Positions 25,317 to 34,438 of a stretch of DNA of 64,000 nt are shown piece after piece (positions within the stretch are counted from its first letter, which is position 1; every line of letters begins with the position of its first letter). Under the pieces are notes generated by a model, which searched no databases, was not told the origin of the DNA, and worked only from the letters and a program-made list of their open reading frames with translations. The stretch comes from UBA6055 sp965203755 (lineage in GTDB: Bacteria; Chloroflexota; Anaerolineae; Aggregatilineales; Phototrophicaceae): contig OZ241910.1 in the NCBI GenBank assembly GCA_965203755.1, positions 1 to 64,000 on the forward strand, in the 5' to 3' direction. The position numbers and the translations under genes are program-made.

Positions 25317-25375
25317 GCCGCCGCACGTCACCATTCGCAATCTGGTGATCCTGCCGCAAAATCAGGATATTTAAG
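25317..25375 (+). pseudogene. 59-bp direct repeat, copy 2 (detached SDR 3' end)
   Basis: It encodes PPHVTIRNLVILPQNQDI and a stop, the C-terminus of the SDR at 23711, but no SDR body precedes it. The only differences from copy 1 are three synonymous ones, so both copies were shaped by selection on an SDR protein, presumably in two related alleles. This looks like the original gene end displaced by insertion of the cassette upstream. Confidence 0.75.
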
Positions 25376-26212
25376 CTATCGGCGAGCGAGAAGCGTTTCC
25401 GCGGTCAGCAAACTTTGCGGCACGCCCGACATGGGATCAGGGCCTTCATATTCCAGCGACAGCCAGCCGCTGTAACCGGCTTGATCCAGCGTCGCAATGA
25501 TGGCTTCCAAATCAACCAGGCCATCGCCAAGCGCCGACCCAATCAGCTGTTTTCCATCCAGGCTTTCGAAAACATGGCCAGCTTGGTTGGGTTCGGCATG
25601 ACCGAAGTCTTTCAAATGCGCCAAGGCGATCAGATCGACTAAATTTTGGGCGGCCGCAAGTGGATTTTCGGCGGCTAACAGGAAGTTGCCGGTATCCAGG
25701 TTCGCGCGCAAAGCCGGCGAGTTCACCTGTTTGATGATGTCCCGCACCTGTTCGCTGCGCCCGGCGAACAAGCCATGATTTTCCAAAGCCAAAGTGACCC
25801 CGTTCCGCTCGGCATACGCGGCGCCAGCGGCCAAGCCCTCAATAATCCATGCCAAGCCCTGCGCCGGCGAATATCCCTCGCGGTAGCTGCCGCTAAATAC
25901 CCGCACCAGACTGACGCCCAGTTCATTGGCGACGTCAACACCGCGCTTCAGGTCTGCCAGCTGAAGCTGACGGGCGCCGGCATGCGGCTGGAAGAAGTCA
26001 TTGCTGATCGAATAAACCGCGAGTTCCAAGCGCGTATCGGCAAGTTTCTTTTTGACAGCTGGAATCTCGCTTTTTTCATCCCGCCAGAAGTAATCCAGCA
26101 GTTCCACCCCGGCGACGGGCTGGCTTGCCGCGAAGTCAATAAACCGCATCAGATTCATTTTCCCGGCTTTCACCGGTTCAACCATGCTCCACATGCTTAG
26201 GCTTAGCTTCAT
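25376..26212 (-). CDS. Sugar phosphate isomerase/epimerase-like TIM barrel (AP-endonuclease 2 superfamily)
   Basis: 278 residues of the xylose-isomerase-like TIM-barrel superfamily. It opens with KLSLSMWSM. Metal-binding side chains are expected in LALENHGL (Glu), RANLDTGNF (Asp), ALAHLKDFG (His, Asp) and WLSLEYEGPD (Glu). Such proteins interconvert ketoses or inositol intermediates, often beside Gfo/Idh/MocA dehydrogenases, as here: its ATG overlaps the stop of the oxidoreductase gene by four bases. It is the last gene of the second ABC operon and ends next to the detached SDR repeat. Confidence 0.78.
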   Translation of the reverse strand: MKLSLSMWSMVEPVKAGKMNLMRFIDFAASQPVAGVELLDYFWRDEKSEIPAVKKKLADTRLELAVYSISNDFFQPHAGARQLQLADLKRGVDVANELGVSLVRVFSGSYREGYSPAQGLAWIIEGLAAGAAYAERNGVTLALENHGLFAGRSEQVRDIIKQVNSPALRANLDTGNFLLAAENPLAAAQNLVDLIALAHLKDFGHAEPNQAGHVFESLDGKQLIGSALGDGLVDLEAIIATLDQAGYSGWLSLEYEGPDPMSGVPQSLLTAETLLARR

Positions 26213-27174
26213 GCCGACTTCCCCGCAGATTGATAGGCTCTTTCGATAACCTGCATGACGGCAAGGCCATCATCGCCGCTCGCAAGCGGCTGCCTGCCCG
26301 ACTTGACGCAGCTCAAAAAATGCTCCGCCTGCTGCGTAAAACGATCCGCTTCGTCAAAGGGCAGCTGTGTCCACTGCGCTTCACCCGCCAGCTTGCAACG
26401 CAGACCATCTTGGCGGCTGTAATCAATGACCGCCTGCCCTTCTGTGCCGTAAATGCGGACTTCGGATTCAGAAACGGCTGTGACCCAGCTGCAATTCAAC
26501 GTTCCAAGCACGCCATCGGCGCTTCTTATCAGCATGGAGGCGCTGTCTTCGACGGGTATCGAAAGCGAGGTCGATAGATAAGCCTGCACATCCTGTATCT
26601 CTTGACCGGTCAGCGCGCGGAATATGTCCACGCTGTGCGCCAGCGTATCAATCAAAATGCCACCGCCGGCAATGTCAGCATCAGTGAACCAGGACTGCCC
26701 CGCCCGCGCGAAGCGAAAGCCAAAGCGATTGTCAATCTGCACCAGTTTTCCCAATCGACCGCTTTGGATCAGCGCTTGTGCCTGACGAATTGGCTGATGA
26801 AAACGATGGCAAAAGGCGAATTGCAGGATGCCGCCCCGCATGGCATCAACGATGGCTTGCGTTTCGGCAAGCGTCCGCGCCGGCGGCTTTTCGCATAGAA
26901 CGGCGATCTGGCGCGCCGCCGTTGCCTTGACCGCCGGCAGATGATGCTTTGGCGGCGTGCAGATGCTTAGCGCGTCTGGCTTGCACGCGTCCAGCATGGC
27001 GGTCATATCGGAAAAGGCGCCGCCGCCGTAGACAGCCGCTTTTTCCACAGCCGCCTGCTTGACGATGTCGGCGATGCCAACAATCTCGCAGCGTTCGGCA
27101 TGGGCGGCATAAGCCCGAAGGTGCGCGGCGGCGATGGATCCGGCGCCAATAACCGCCACTCGGATTTTCCTCAT
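26209..27174 (-). CDS. Gfo/Idh/MocA-family oxidoreductase
   Basis: 321 residues. An N-terminal Rossmann fold has VIGAGSIAAAHL (about 9-20) and the EKPPAR motif after the nucleotide domain (normally EKP). The C-terminal alpha/beta domain carries GGGILIDTLAHSVD, with the conserved His/Asp pattern of the family. The enzyme oxidises or reduces a sugar or cyclitol with NAD(P). It is coupled to the isomerase-like gene downstream. GAAAGG precedes the ATG. Confidence 0.83.
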   Translation of the reverse strand: MRKIRVAVIGAGSIAAAHLRAYAAHAERCEIVGIADIVKQAAVEKAAVYGGGAFSDMTAMLDACKPDALSICTPPKHHLPAVKATAARQIAVLCEKPPARTLAETQAIVDAMRGGILQFAFCHRFHQPIRQAQALIQSGRLGKLVQIDNRFGFRFARAGQSWFTDADIAGGGILIDTLAHSVDIFRALTGQEIQDVQAYLSTSLSIPVEDSASMLIRSADGVLGTLNCSWVTAVSESEVRIYGTEGQAVIDYSRQDGLRCKLAGEAQWTQLPFDEADRFTQQAEHFLSCVKSGRQPLASGDDGLAVMQVIERAYQSAGKSA

Positions 27175-27200
27175 TGGCTAACCTTTCAATTTAGTAGTTT

Positions 27201-27281
27201 TTAGGCAATGGTTAATTGTGTGTTGTCAATGACTATCAGAAAGAATGTGAACAAGGACGACGCGGCGACCAGCAGGCGCAT
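27201..27281 (-). CDS. Possible 26-aa membrane peptide
   Basis: A short frame in the gap between the beta-helix gene and the oxidoreductase gene encodes a basic start, a hydrophobic stretch of about 15 residues and a polar tail. There is no convincing ribosome-binding site. It fits the window's habit of carrying tiny membrane genes, but support is thin. Confidence 0.2.
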   Translation of the reverse strand: MRLLVAASSLFTFFLIVIDNTQLTIA

Positions 27282-27313
27282 TTTGCTTAGCCAATTACCG
27301 CGCCGATCTTCGA

Positions 27314-28695
27314 TTAGGGCGCGGCGTATTCAATCGCGCCGATATCACAGCCAGAGCCTTGCGGCCGCGCGGTGCCAATTTGGTCGGTTTCCGGGCAGTA
27401 ATCATCATCAGCGGCGTCAATGGCGCGGCTGCCAGCCAGGAGCGGGAAATAGGCCGGCGAGCCGTCTGCGGGTTCGACCAGTTCGCCAGCTTGGGATCGC
27501 CTTCGAAGTCCGGCGAGCAGGAGCCGTCCTGAATGAAATTGCTGATATTCCGTTTCAGTTCGACCCTAGAGTAGCAAGTGTCCCCGCCGTTGCCGGCGAT
27601 GATGCTGTTGATAAGGCTTAGATCTTTCCAGTTGTAGATCGCGTCGCCATCATTAGCCGAGTTGCCGCTGAATGTGCTGTCGCTGATGCTTAGTTCGCCT
27701 ACCAAGTTGACAATCGCGCCGCCGCCGCCTTCAGCCGAGTTGTAGCTGAACGTACTGCTGACGATGCTTAGCTCTCCCGCGTTGTCAATCGCGCCGCCAC
27801 CATCAGCCGAGTTGTAGCTGAACGTACTGCTGACGATGCTTAGTTCGCCGTAGTTGATGATCGCGCCGCCACCATCAGCCGAGTTGTGGCTGAACGTACT
27901 GCTGACGATGCTTATTAGCTCTCCCGCGTTGAGGATCACGCCGCCGTTGCTAGCCGTGTTGTTGCTGAAGGCGCTGTCGCTGATGATTACCTCTCCCCAG
28001 TTGTGGATCGCGCCGCTAGAAGTGTCAGCCGAGTTGTTGCTGAAGGCGCTGTTGACGATGCTTAGCTCTCCCGCGTTGCCAATCGCGCCGCCCCATCCAG
28101 CCGTGTTGTTGCTGAAGGCGCTGTCGCTGATGCTTACCGTTCCATCTCTGTTGTGGATGGCGCCGCCACTATCAGCCGAATTGCCGCTGAATGTACTGTC
28201 GCTGATGGCAACCGTCCCCTCCCAGTTGACAATCGCGCCGCCAAAGGTATCGGAGGGAGGGATTATAAAACTTTCATCGTTGGTGAGATGCGCGTGCGCT
28301 GTCTGAATGACCTCGCTTATAAGCCTTGTGACGCCGCGGATAATGCCGACATCAACATACCCCTTGGTCATGGTCAAATTATTGATAGTCAGCGCGCCGC
28401 CGCCGTTGTAAAACATCCGATAACGATTGTCGCCGCTGATGGTGTAGCCATTGCCTTCAATGATGATGTCCGAAGTGATAACAGGAAGTTCATCCCTAAG
28501 TGTAATATCTTGGGTGATTGCAATCGTATCGGCGCCGCGCCCGGCGGGACAGCCGCCTTCGGGTTGGTCATGGTTGGCGGCGATGATGGCATCCGCCAAT
28601 GTGCAGCTTGAGCTTAGCCTGATATCGGCGGCGTAGACCGCCGGCGCGGCGATTGTCAATGCGATGAGGATGGCAGCGATAATTCGCTTGTTCAT
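27314..28695 (-). pseudogene. Beta-helix surface protein with a 1-base frameshift near the C-terminus
   Basis: A paralogue of the protein at 16442. From ATG 28695 (AAGGAG upstream) it has a Sec-type signal peptide ending near VYAAD, the CTLADAIIAANHD block, and about nine 24-26-residue repeats (SIVSSTFSxNSADGGGAI). Compared with the paralogue one C is missing at about 27486-27487 (TTCGCCAGC versus TTCGCCCAGC). After it the reading frame changes, and translation runs in the wrong frame to a stop at 27295. The proper frame, with GCDIGAIEY and a stop at 27314-27316, is intact. Either the C-terminal domain is lost or the base is a sequencing error. Confidence 0.75.
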
Positions 28696-28779
28696 TTGCT
28701 TCTCCTTGCCCATGCCATAAGGGCGGCATAATTTTACAGTGCAATGGCGATGCGGTATTGCAGAAATCGCTCGATGGCT

Positions 28780-29640
28780 TTAGCCTTTCAGTCCGGTCAG
28801 CGCGATGCCGCGCACAAAAGTCTTTTGGGTGAAGAAAAACAGGACAATCGTCGGCAGCATCGCCAGGGTGGATGCCGCCATCATCAGCTGCCACTGCGCC
28901 CCATACATATTCTGAAACAGCTTGAGCCCCAGTGAAATTGTCCAGTCCTGCTGATCGGTCAGGTAAATCAAAGGCCCCAAGAAATCGCGGTAGGTTTGGA
29001 CAAAGGTAAACAAAGCCACAACAGCCAGCGCCGGGCGCATCAAGGGGATCATGACATGCCACAGAATGCCAAGCTCGCTGGCGCCGTCGATGCGGGCGGC
29101 ATCGCTAAGCTCTTGCGGGATGGTCAGCAGGAATTGGCGCAGCAGGAATACGTACAGCGCGCTGCCAAAAAAGTGCGGCACAACCAGCGGCAAAAAGGTT
29201 CCAACCCAGCCAAGCTGACGGAAGATCAGATATAAAGGGATTAAGGTTACCTGCGACGGCAGCATTATCGTGCTAAGGTAAATCAAGAATACGATGTTGC
29301 GCCCGGGCCACTGCACGCGGGCAAAGCCATAGGCGATAAAGGTGCAGGACAAGACCGTCCCCAGCACCGTTAAACCCGATATCGCTATCGTATTCCACAT
29401 ATAACGCCAGAAAGGAATGTAGGTTGTTGACGCGTGGAAGTTGATCCACTGCGGGTCGGGCGGGAAGATGGGCGGCGGCTGCTGAAAAATCTCGACATCG
29501 GTCTTCAAGGCGGTGACCACCAGCCAATACAAGGGGAAGATATACGCGGCTGCCATGACGATGACGATGCTGTAGGCGATTGTTTTCTGAATCCGCTCCC
29601 GCACGATTCGGTTTTCCTGCCACCTTATCGCCGATGCCAT
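28780..29640 (-). CDS. Carbohydrate ABC transporter permease (MalG-like)
   Basis: 286 residues with six hydrophobic segments. The EAA loop is ELSDAARIDGASELGILW and the C-terminus is GIALTGLKG, as in CUT1 inner-membrane subunits. It begins three bases after the stop of its partner permease gene. A beta-helix gene follows 84 bases downstream, as in the first ABC operon. Confidence 0.88.
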   Translation of the reverse strand: MASAIRWQENRIVRERIQKTIAYSIVIVMAAAYIFPLYWLVVTALKTDVEIFQQPPPIFPPDPQWINFHASTTYIPFWRYMWNTIAISGLTVLGTVLSCTFIAYGFARVQWPGRNIVFLIYLSTIMLPSQVTLIPLYLIFRQLGWVGTFLPLVVPHFFGSALYVFLLRQFLLTIPQELSDAARIDGASELGILWHVMIPLMRPALAVVALFTFVQTYRDFLGPLIYLTDQQDWTISLGLKLFQNMYGAQWQLMMAASTLAMLPTIVLFFFTQKTFVRGIALTGLKG

Positions 29641-29643
29641 TGC

Positions 29644-30585
29644 CTAATCCTCTGCATGATAATAAACCCAGCCGGCGGTCTTGAACAAAATGAGCGTGGC
29701 AAACAGCACGATCATAAACAGTATCCAAGCCTGCGCGCTGGCGTAACCCATCTTGAACTGCTGAAAGGCGGTTTGATAGAGATACATCGAATAGAACATG
29801 GCTGAATTGGCGACGCCGCCCGCGCCGCCGTCCCGCGTTGCCGTCATCACCCAGGCTTCGGTAAAATATTGAAAATAGCCAATCACATTGATGATAATCG
29901 TATAAAAGATCACCGGGCTAATCATCGGCAGCGTGATTTTGAAGGTCTTCTGCACCGCATTGGCGCCGTCCAATTCGGCTGATTCCAGCAGATCCGCCGG
30001 CACGTCCTGCAAACCAGCCAGGTAAATCAATATGGTGTTGCCGCCAAACCAGGCGCCCATAAAAATAAGCGAGGGTTTCACCCACGCGGGATCCGTCAGC
30101 CAGCCAATCGGCGGCAGCCCCAATAATTTCAGCAATTCGTTCAAAATGCCGAATTGGCCATTGAAAATCCAGAGCCAAACAATCGTCGAGGCGACCACCG
30201 GCGTAATCGAGGGAATGTAAAAAATGCTGCGATATAAGGACAGCCCTCTGATGCGCGTGTTCAGCAGCAGCGCCATGAGCAGGTTGAAGACCAGATGAAT
30301 CGGCAAACCAATCCCCACCATATAAAGGGTGTTGCTTAAACCGATCTTAAACACGCGGTCATCCAGCAGGTTGATGTAATTGTTCAAGCCAATCCAGCGC
30401 GGCGGCTGCAAGATGTTATAACGGGTGAAGCTGTACTGGAGGGATTGCAGGATTGGGCCGATGTTAAAAAGAATGAATCCAATAATGGCCGGCGCGATAA
30501 ACAGCAAACCAATCATCAGCGAACGAGCCTGCCGTCTCGTGAGTCGGTGATGATGGCGCTTGTATTTACTGTAAGCTGTTTTCAT
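29644..30585 (-). CDS. Carbohydrate ABC transporter permease (MalF-like)
   Basis: 313 residues with a basic N-terminus and six membrane segments. The first loop has WIGLNNYINLL and the EAA loop is LLESAELDGANAVQKTFKI. It pairs with the MalG-like permease directly downstream. Start ATG 30585 lies 56 bases after the binding-protein stop, in a gap holding a hairpin. Confidence 0.88.
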   Translation of the reverse strand: MKTAYSKYKRHHHRLTRRQARSLMIGLLFIAPAIIGFILFNIGPILQSLQYSFTRYNILQPPRWIGLNNYINLLDDRVFKIGLSNTLYMVGIGLPIHLVFNLLMALLLNTRIRGLSLYRSIFYIPSITPVVASTIVWLWIFNGQFGILNELLKLLGLPPIGWLTDPAWVKPSLIFMGAWFGGNTILIYLAGLQDVPADLLESAELDGANAVQKTFKITLPMISPVIFYTIIINVIGYFQYFTEAWVMTATRDGGAGGVANSAMFYSMYLYQTAFQQFKMGYASAQAWILFMIVLFATLILFKTAGWVYYHAED

Positions 30586-30603
30586 AGGAACTGCCCAGGA
30601 GAA

Positions 30604-30628
30604 AGCAGGGCGGCGAACCCACCCTGCT
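30604..30628 (-). terminator. Intercistronic hairpin after the binding-protein gene
   Basis: On the minus strand AGCAGGGTGG pairs with CCGCCCTGCT (10 bp, one G-U) around a 5-base loop and is followed by TTCTCC. It occupies the same place as the hairpin of the first ABC locus. Confidence 0.6.
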
Positions 30629-30641
30629 ATTGCAGAAACGA

Positions 30642-31940
30642 CTACATCATGGCTTGTTCCAGTTCCCTTTGCACTTCTTCGGTCACGCGGTCCAGCGCTT
30701 CCTGCGCCGACAGTTGCCCGGCTTTGACGGCTGTTTCAGCTTCGCTCAAGCGCGAGTTGTAAAAGTCATTGACCGGTATCTTCGGCGGCCCAAAGGCATT
30801 GGGGCCGTTGAGCAGGTCCAGCGCCAGTTGGAAGCGCTCATCACTCACAAAGCGGTCAGCGGTCGCGGCGGCTATTTTCGGCGGGATATTCTGAATGTTG
30901 AAGCAGAATTCGCCCATGTGCTCGTCCTCACTCAGCCAGCGAATAAATTCCCATGAGGCTTCCGGACTTTGAACGCCGGTTGGAATAGTGAAGACGCTGC
31001 CGCCAAATGTGGTCGCGCCTTCGCGGCCGCCATCTGGATAGGGCGCCGAAATCATCGCCATTTCAAGATCGGGGGCAAACTGCTTCTGGAATTGGATGAA
31101 CCATTCCCCAACCTGCTTGAAGCCTTCTTTGCCGACAAAGAAGGGATTCTGCGTGCTGATGTAATCGCCGAAACCACTGGTAAACGCGGCTACCCGCTCG
31201 GGGCCCAGCCGTTCCCAATAGCTTGCCATCCATTCCAATGCGGCGACGATCTTGGGATCGTTTGCCGTGATCTGCTGGTTCTCTTCGTCATAGAAGGTGC
31301 CGCCAAAGACGATGCCCCACCAAGCCAGATTGTCAGGCAGGAGACCGACCCGTTCGATATTGCCATCGCTGTCGACAATCTCAAGCGCCTGCGCCACCTC
31401 GTCCAGTTCGTCAGTGGTGGTCGGCGGCGCGTCGAAGCCAAGTTCAGCCAAAACCGGCGGGGAATAGGCTAACATACGGGCGTTGGATGTACACATCAAA
31501 CCCCAAAGCTCGCCATTCCAATGCCAGTTCTTCCATAACTGCGGGAAATAAGCCGAGCCATCAATGCCGGCTTCCTCGGCAAAGGCAGTGATTGGGGTAA
31601 GCGCGCCCTGTGAGGCGATCTGCACCAGCTGGCGCAGCCATACCGCCGACACCACATCGGGCGGATTCCCGCCGGCGATAGCGGTCAGCACCTTTTCATA
31701 TTGACCAAACACGGTCGTCATCTCGACGGATATATCCGGGTGTTCGCTGTTGAATTGATCGACCAAAGCCTGAAGCGCATCAAACTCAAAGCCGCTCCAG
31801 CCCGTCCAATACGTTAAGGCGGTCTGCTGTGCCAGGCTGGCGCCCATCAAACCGGATGGCAGCGCCGACATCCCGGCAAACGTGCCCGCCGCCAGGCCGG
31901 CGCGGAGAAAATCGCGCCGGGAAAGTGTTCTATTTTTCAT
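30642..31940 (-). CDS. Sugar ABC transporter substrate-binding protein (Tat-type signal)
   Basis: 432 residues. The leader SRRDFLRAGLAAGTFAG is a twin-arginine-type signal, with cleavage probably near SLAQQ. The mature part starts with the family-1 motif ALTYWTGWSGFEFDALQALV and ends with the EAQEALDRVTEEVQREL helix. It is the capture subunit for the permeases downstream. AAGGAGGA precedes the ATG. The operon's oxidoreductase and isomerase genes suggest a monosaccharide or cyclitol ligand. Confidence 0.87.
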   Translation of the reverse strand: MKNRTLSRRDFLRAGLAAGTFAGMSALPSGLMGASLAQQTALTYWTGWSGFEFDALQALVDQFNSEHPDISVEMTTVFGQYEKVLTAIAGGNPPDVVSAVWLRQLVQIASQGALTPITAFAEEAGIDGSAYFPQLWKNWHWNGELWGLMCTSNARMLAYSPPVLAELGFDAPPTTTDELDEVAQALEIVDSDGNIERVGLLPDNLAWWGIVFGGTFYDEENQQITANDPKIVAALEWMASYWERLGPERVAAFTSGFGDYISTQNPFFVGKEGFKQVGEWFIQFQKQFAPDLEMAMISAPYPDGGREGATTFGGSVFTIPTGVQSPEASWEFIRWLSEDEHMGEFCFNIQNIPPKIAAATADRFVSDERFQLALDLLNGPNAFGPPKIPVNDFYNSRLSEAETAVKAGQLSAQEALDRVTEEVQRELEQAMM

Positions 31941-32194
31941 AATGTATCCTCCTTGTTAAATGATATTCATTAAACATGACCGCCACCAAGGCGAATCATG
32001 CTCGCAGCCAATGGAAAACAGGATTGACACTCAATATCATTATGACTTGCTTGCGGCGCTTTGTCAAATTTCAGGGGTTTATGATGAAAAACACCCGACA
32101 GCGCTTGCGAATAACGCAGTGCGCGTTTATTATTTAGGATAGATTTATGATTATGATTGGCAAACGCGATCCATAATGATTATTATGAAGGATC

Positions 32195-32376
32195 AAGCTA
32201 TATCAGGCTTAAAAGGAATGACAGGAGTATAAGGAATGACGAGCATGAACAGTTCACCAGGTCCGCAAGGCCCCATCGGCCCACAAGGTCCCGCTGGGGC
32301 GCAAGGCCCCGTCGGCCCGCAAGGTCCCGCTGGCCCGCAAGGTCCCGTCGGGGCGCAAGGTCTCAAAGGCGACGCC
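32195..32376 (+). repeat. 182-bp direct repeat, copy 1 (leader and collagen-like start)
   Basis: Nearly identical to 34439-34620. It covers about 40 bases before the start codon and the whole Gly-X-Y segment of the first fibre gene. One notable difference is TAA here against CAA in copy 2, just before the shared start. Confidence 0.9.
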
Positions 32377-33867
32377 TCTGACAGCAGCACCCTCGTGCGG
32401 CGGACGGCGCTGCCCTCAACGACCGGCTTCAATGACGGCGATTTGATTAACCTTTCAGGCGTGATTTATGAACTGGTCGCCAGCACAGAGGATTCGAACG
32501 TTTACCGCGGGGCAATCGCTGCCAATGCCGCCGGCGACACTGGCTTTTATGGTGACGCGGTGTTTCGCTTTCAAGCGGTCAGTCCGTTTAACATGCGGGT
32601 TAACTTTTCAAAGGCTGGACTGCCAACCGCGCCCGCCAATCTGTATGTGAAATATCACAGCGGCAATGTGTATGCCGACCTTGTGCTTAACCGCTCATCA
32701 GGGCGCGACACTTCAACCACGTGGGGATACGTTCATTCGCCAGGCACACCGGGACTCGATACGCCAACAGTGGGTTCCAGTTTTGATTTGACTGTATTCA
32801 GTGACAGCGCATACAGCGTCGCGCAGGCAATCCATACCTCCAATCGATGGGAACGCGACGACCGCAATGACGCCAACGTCAATCCCATCGCCTTGGCTGG
32901 CAACACCGACCGCTGGCCGGCGTCCAAGCTGCCAAGCCATCCGGCCGGCATTACCCTAACGGAACTTTTTCCCGGATTGACCCTGCCGACCACGCTGGCC
33001 GACCGGCGGTCGTCCCCCGATGCCCCGACTTATTATTCAAGCCCAAGCCTTGACCTGGATGACCATCAACATGGCGAGTTCCATTGCAGTCTGGAGATTA
33101 AGATCGCCCCCGACAGCGACGTCAACATGGGTTTTGTGCAGGGCAAAGCCAATCAAACCGCCGCCGACCGCCAGCGGGTATTAAGCAACATCATCTTTGC
33201 CAGCGACTTGGCCGAGGAAGACGACTGGGCAAGCGGCAATACGACCCGCACGAATGGTCTAACCGTGTTCACGCAGACTGTCTATTCAGGCAGCACGATT
33301 GCCGGTACATACAGCCTGCTGTTGGTGCACAACAGCAGTAATCATGTCGGCGCTTACTGGTTTTGGGAAGGGGAAGCGGGCGGCACCGGCGCCACCATCA
33401 CAGCCGAACTGCGGATAACGTTCACGCCAAGCGACGCGCCGACCGCGCCGGTCAAGAACACTCGCGGCGCATTGCAGGCGACATCATCAACCTTGCCTAC
33501 AGCCTTGCAGAATAATGTCCGCATCCCAGTCTCATGGACTTTGGCGCCAGGGTCGTATTTTACAGTCAACACGGCCGACACAAATGTAGACACCCGAGGT
33601 AGTCGGTTGCTAGAACCGCGACTCAAACCGACGGCAAATCAGATTGGATATTGGATTGTTTCCGAGGTGGGCGGTGTAGAACATTCGGAGATGTTATTCG
33701 CGTTTAATGGCGGCTTTCGCGATATACTATTAGTTGGCACGGCGCAGATATACTGGAATGGGCTATTTAATGCGGATAACTCATACGAATTGCGTGGGCG
33801 CGGAAGTGGGGGCACTTTAACGCCACCAGCCAATACGGTCATCAAAGTTTATCTGGCGGTGGTATGA
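32236..33867 (+). CDS. Collagen-like phage tail-fibre-like protein
   Basis: 543 residues. An N-terminal run of about 12 Gly-X-Y triplets (residues 8-43, GPQGPIGPQG type) forms a collagen-like stalk. Module A (about 50-230, with LINLSGVIYELV and YHSGNVYADLVLNRSSGRDT) and a jelly-roll-like module C (HGEFHCSLEI...ITAELRITFTP) follow, then module B (RGALQATSS to NTVIKVYLAVV). Collagen stalk plus beta-rich tips is typical of phage receptor-binding fibres. AGGAG stands 8 bases before the ATG; an upstream in-frame TAA fixes the start. The second fibre gene downstream has the same modules in another order. Confidence 0.7.
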   Translation: MTSMNSSPGPQGPIGPQGPAGAQGPVGPQGPAGPQGPVGAQGLKGDASDSSTLVRRTALPSTTGFNDGDLINLSGVIYELVASTEDSNVYRGAIAANAAGDTGFYGDAVFRFQAVSPFNMRVNFSKAGLPTAPANLYVKYHSGNVYADLVLNRSSGRDTSTTWGYVHSPGTPGLDTPTVGSSFDLTVFSDSAYSVAQAIHTSNRWERDDRNDANVNPIALAGNTDRWPASKLPSHPAGITLTELFPGLTLPTTLADRRSSPDAPTYYSSPSLDLDDHQHGEFHCSLEIKIAPDSDVNMGFVQGKANQTAADRQRVLSNIIFASDLAEEDDWASGNTTRTNGLTVFTQTVYSGSTIAGTYSLLLVHNSSNHVGAYWFWEGEAGGTGATITAELRITFTPSDAPTAPVKNTRGALQATSSTLPTALQNNVRIPVSWTLAPGSYFTVNTADTNVDTRGSRLLEPRLKPTANQIGYWIVSEVGGVEHSEMLFAFNGGFRDILLVGTAQIYWNGLFNADNSYELRGRGSGGTLTPPANTVIKVYLAVV

Positions 33868-34050
33868 CAATCAGAACAGCAAATCAATCGCTGGCTTAAC
33901 AATGGCAAGCCAGAAAAACGAGCTTACACCGACCTTTTGACGCAGGCGATTTTGTCGCGCGCCACCGGCGCCGACAGCATTTACAGCGGCGCATTGGAAA
34001 TCGCGGCCGGGACAGTAAGCCGCGCCTTTGCCAGCGCCGTTCCTAACTGA
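33868..34050 (+). pseudogene. Fragment resembling the N-terminus of a phage portal protein
   Basis: In frame after the fibre stop codon, 60 codons run to TGA 34048-34050 without a good start codon. The stretch YTDLLTQAILSRATG followed by ALEIAAGTVSRAFASAVP resembles the first conserved block of phage portal proteins (ALExAAGxxxRAFASA). The remainder of a portal gene is absent. It looks like a recombination leftover between the two fibre genes. Confidence 0.45.
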
Positions 34051-34438
34051 ATGCCCGCTTGTAGATGATATTAGGCGATAACGGAGAGATAATGGTTATC
34101 CATGTAGATTCACTTTTTTTGCTTGCTCTTTGTTGCTTATCTGGAATTGCTGTTATGGTGACTTGAGTTATTGTTGTGTTTGTTGGTAACCTGCGTTGCC
34201 TGACCAACGTACTGACAAAGTAGATCCATGGTTGACTGAAGGCGTAGCCGCCAGCTGAACGGCTGGCAAATGCCTGCGGCGCGAGGTCAAGCGCTTTATG
34301 CGGACAGCAAAGTAAGGGCATCAGCCATACTTGGGATTGCTTTTGACTGCTTTCTGCTGTTTGTACATAATGTCTGGCAAAGATTATAAGAACCTACAAG
34401 GCACATCATGTCTGTATATCGTTTATTATTCTTAAATT
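34051..34438. other. 388-base gap with no supported gene
   Basis: It is AT-richer than its surroundings and lies between the portal-like fragment and the repeated leader of the second fibre gene. A GCCAGC/GCTGGC hairpin occurs around 34250. A minus-strand open frame at 34043-34321 has no visible domain or ribosome-binding site. Probably decayed phage sequence or the promoter region of the second fibre operon. Confidence 0.35.

Noticed and set aside
24496..25359. Minus-strand open frame with regular repeats opposite the zinc-ribbon gene
   Set aside because: Its repeats only mirror the 114-bp repeats of the plus-strand gene, which has exact cysteine spacing and a ribosome-binding site.
31960..32142. 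60-codon plus-strand frame before the first fibre gene
   Set aside because: It overlaps the promoter and leader region of the divergent binding-protein gene and lacks a ribosome-binding site.
34043..34321. Minus-strand open frame between the fibre genes
   Set aside because: No recognisable motif, no ribosome-binding site, and it lies in decayed phage-like sequence.
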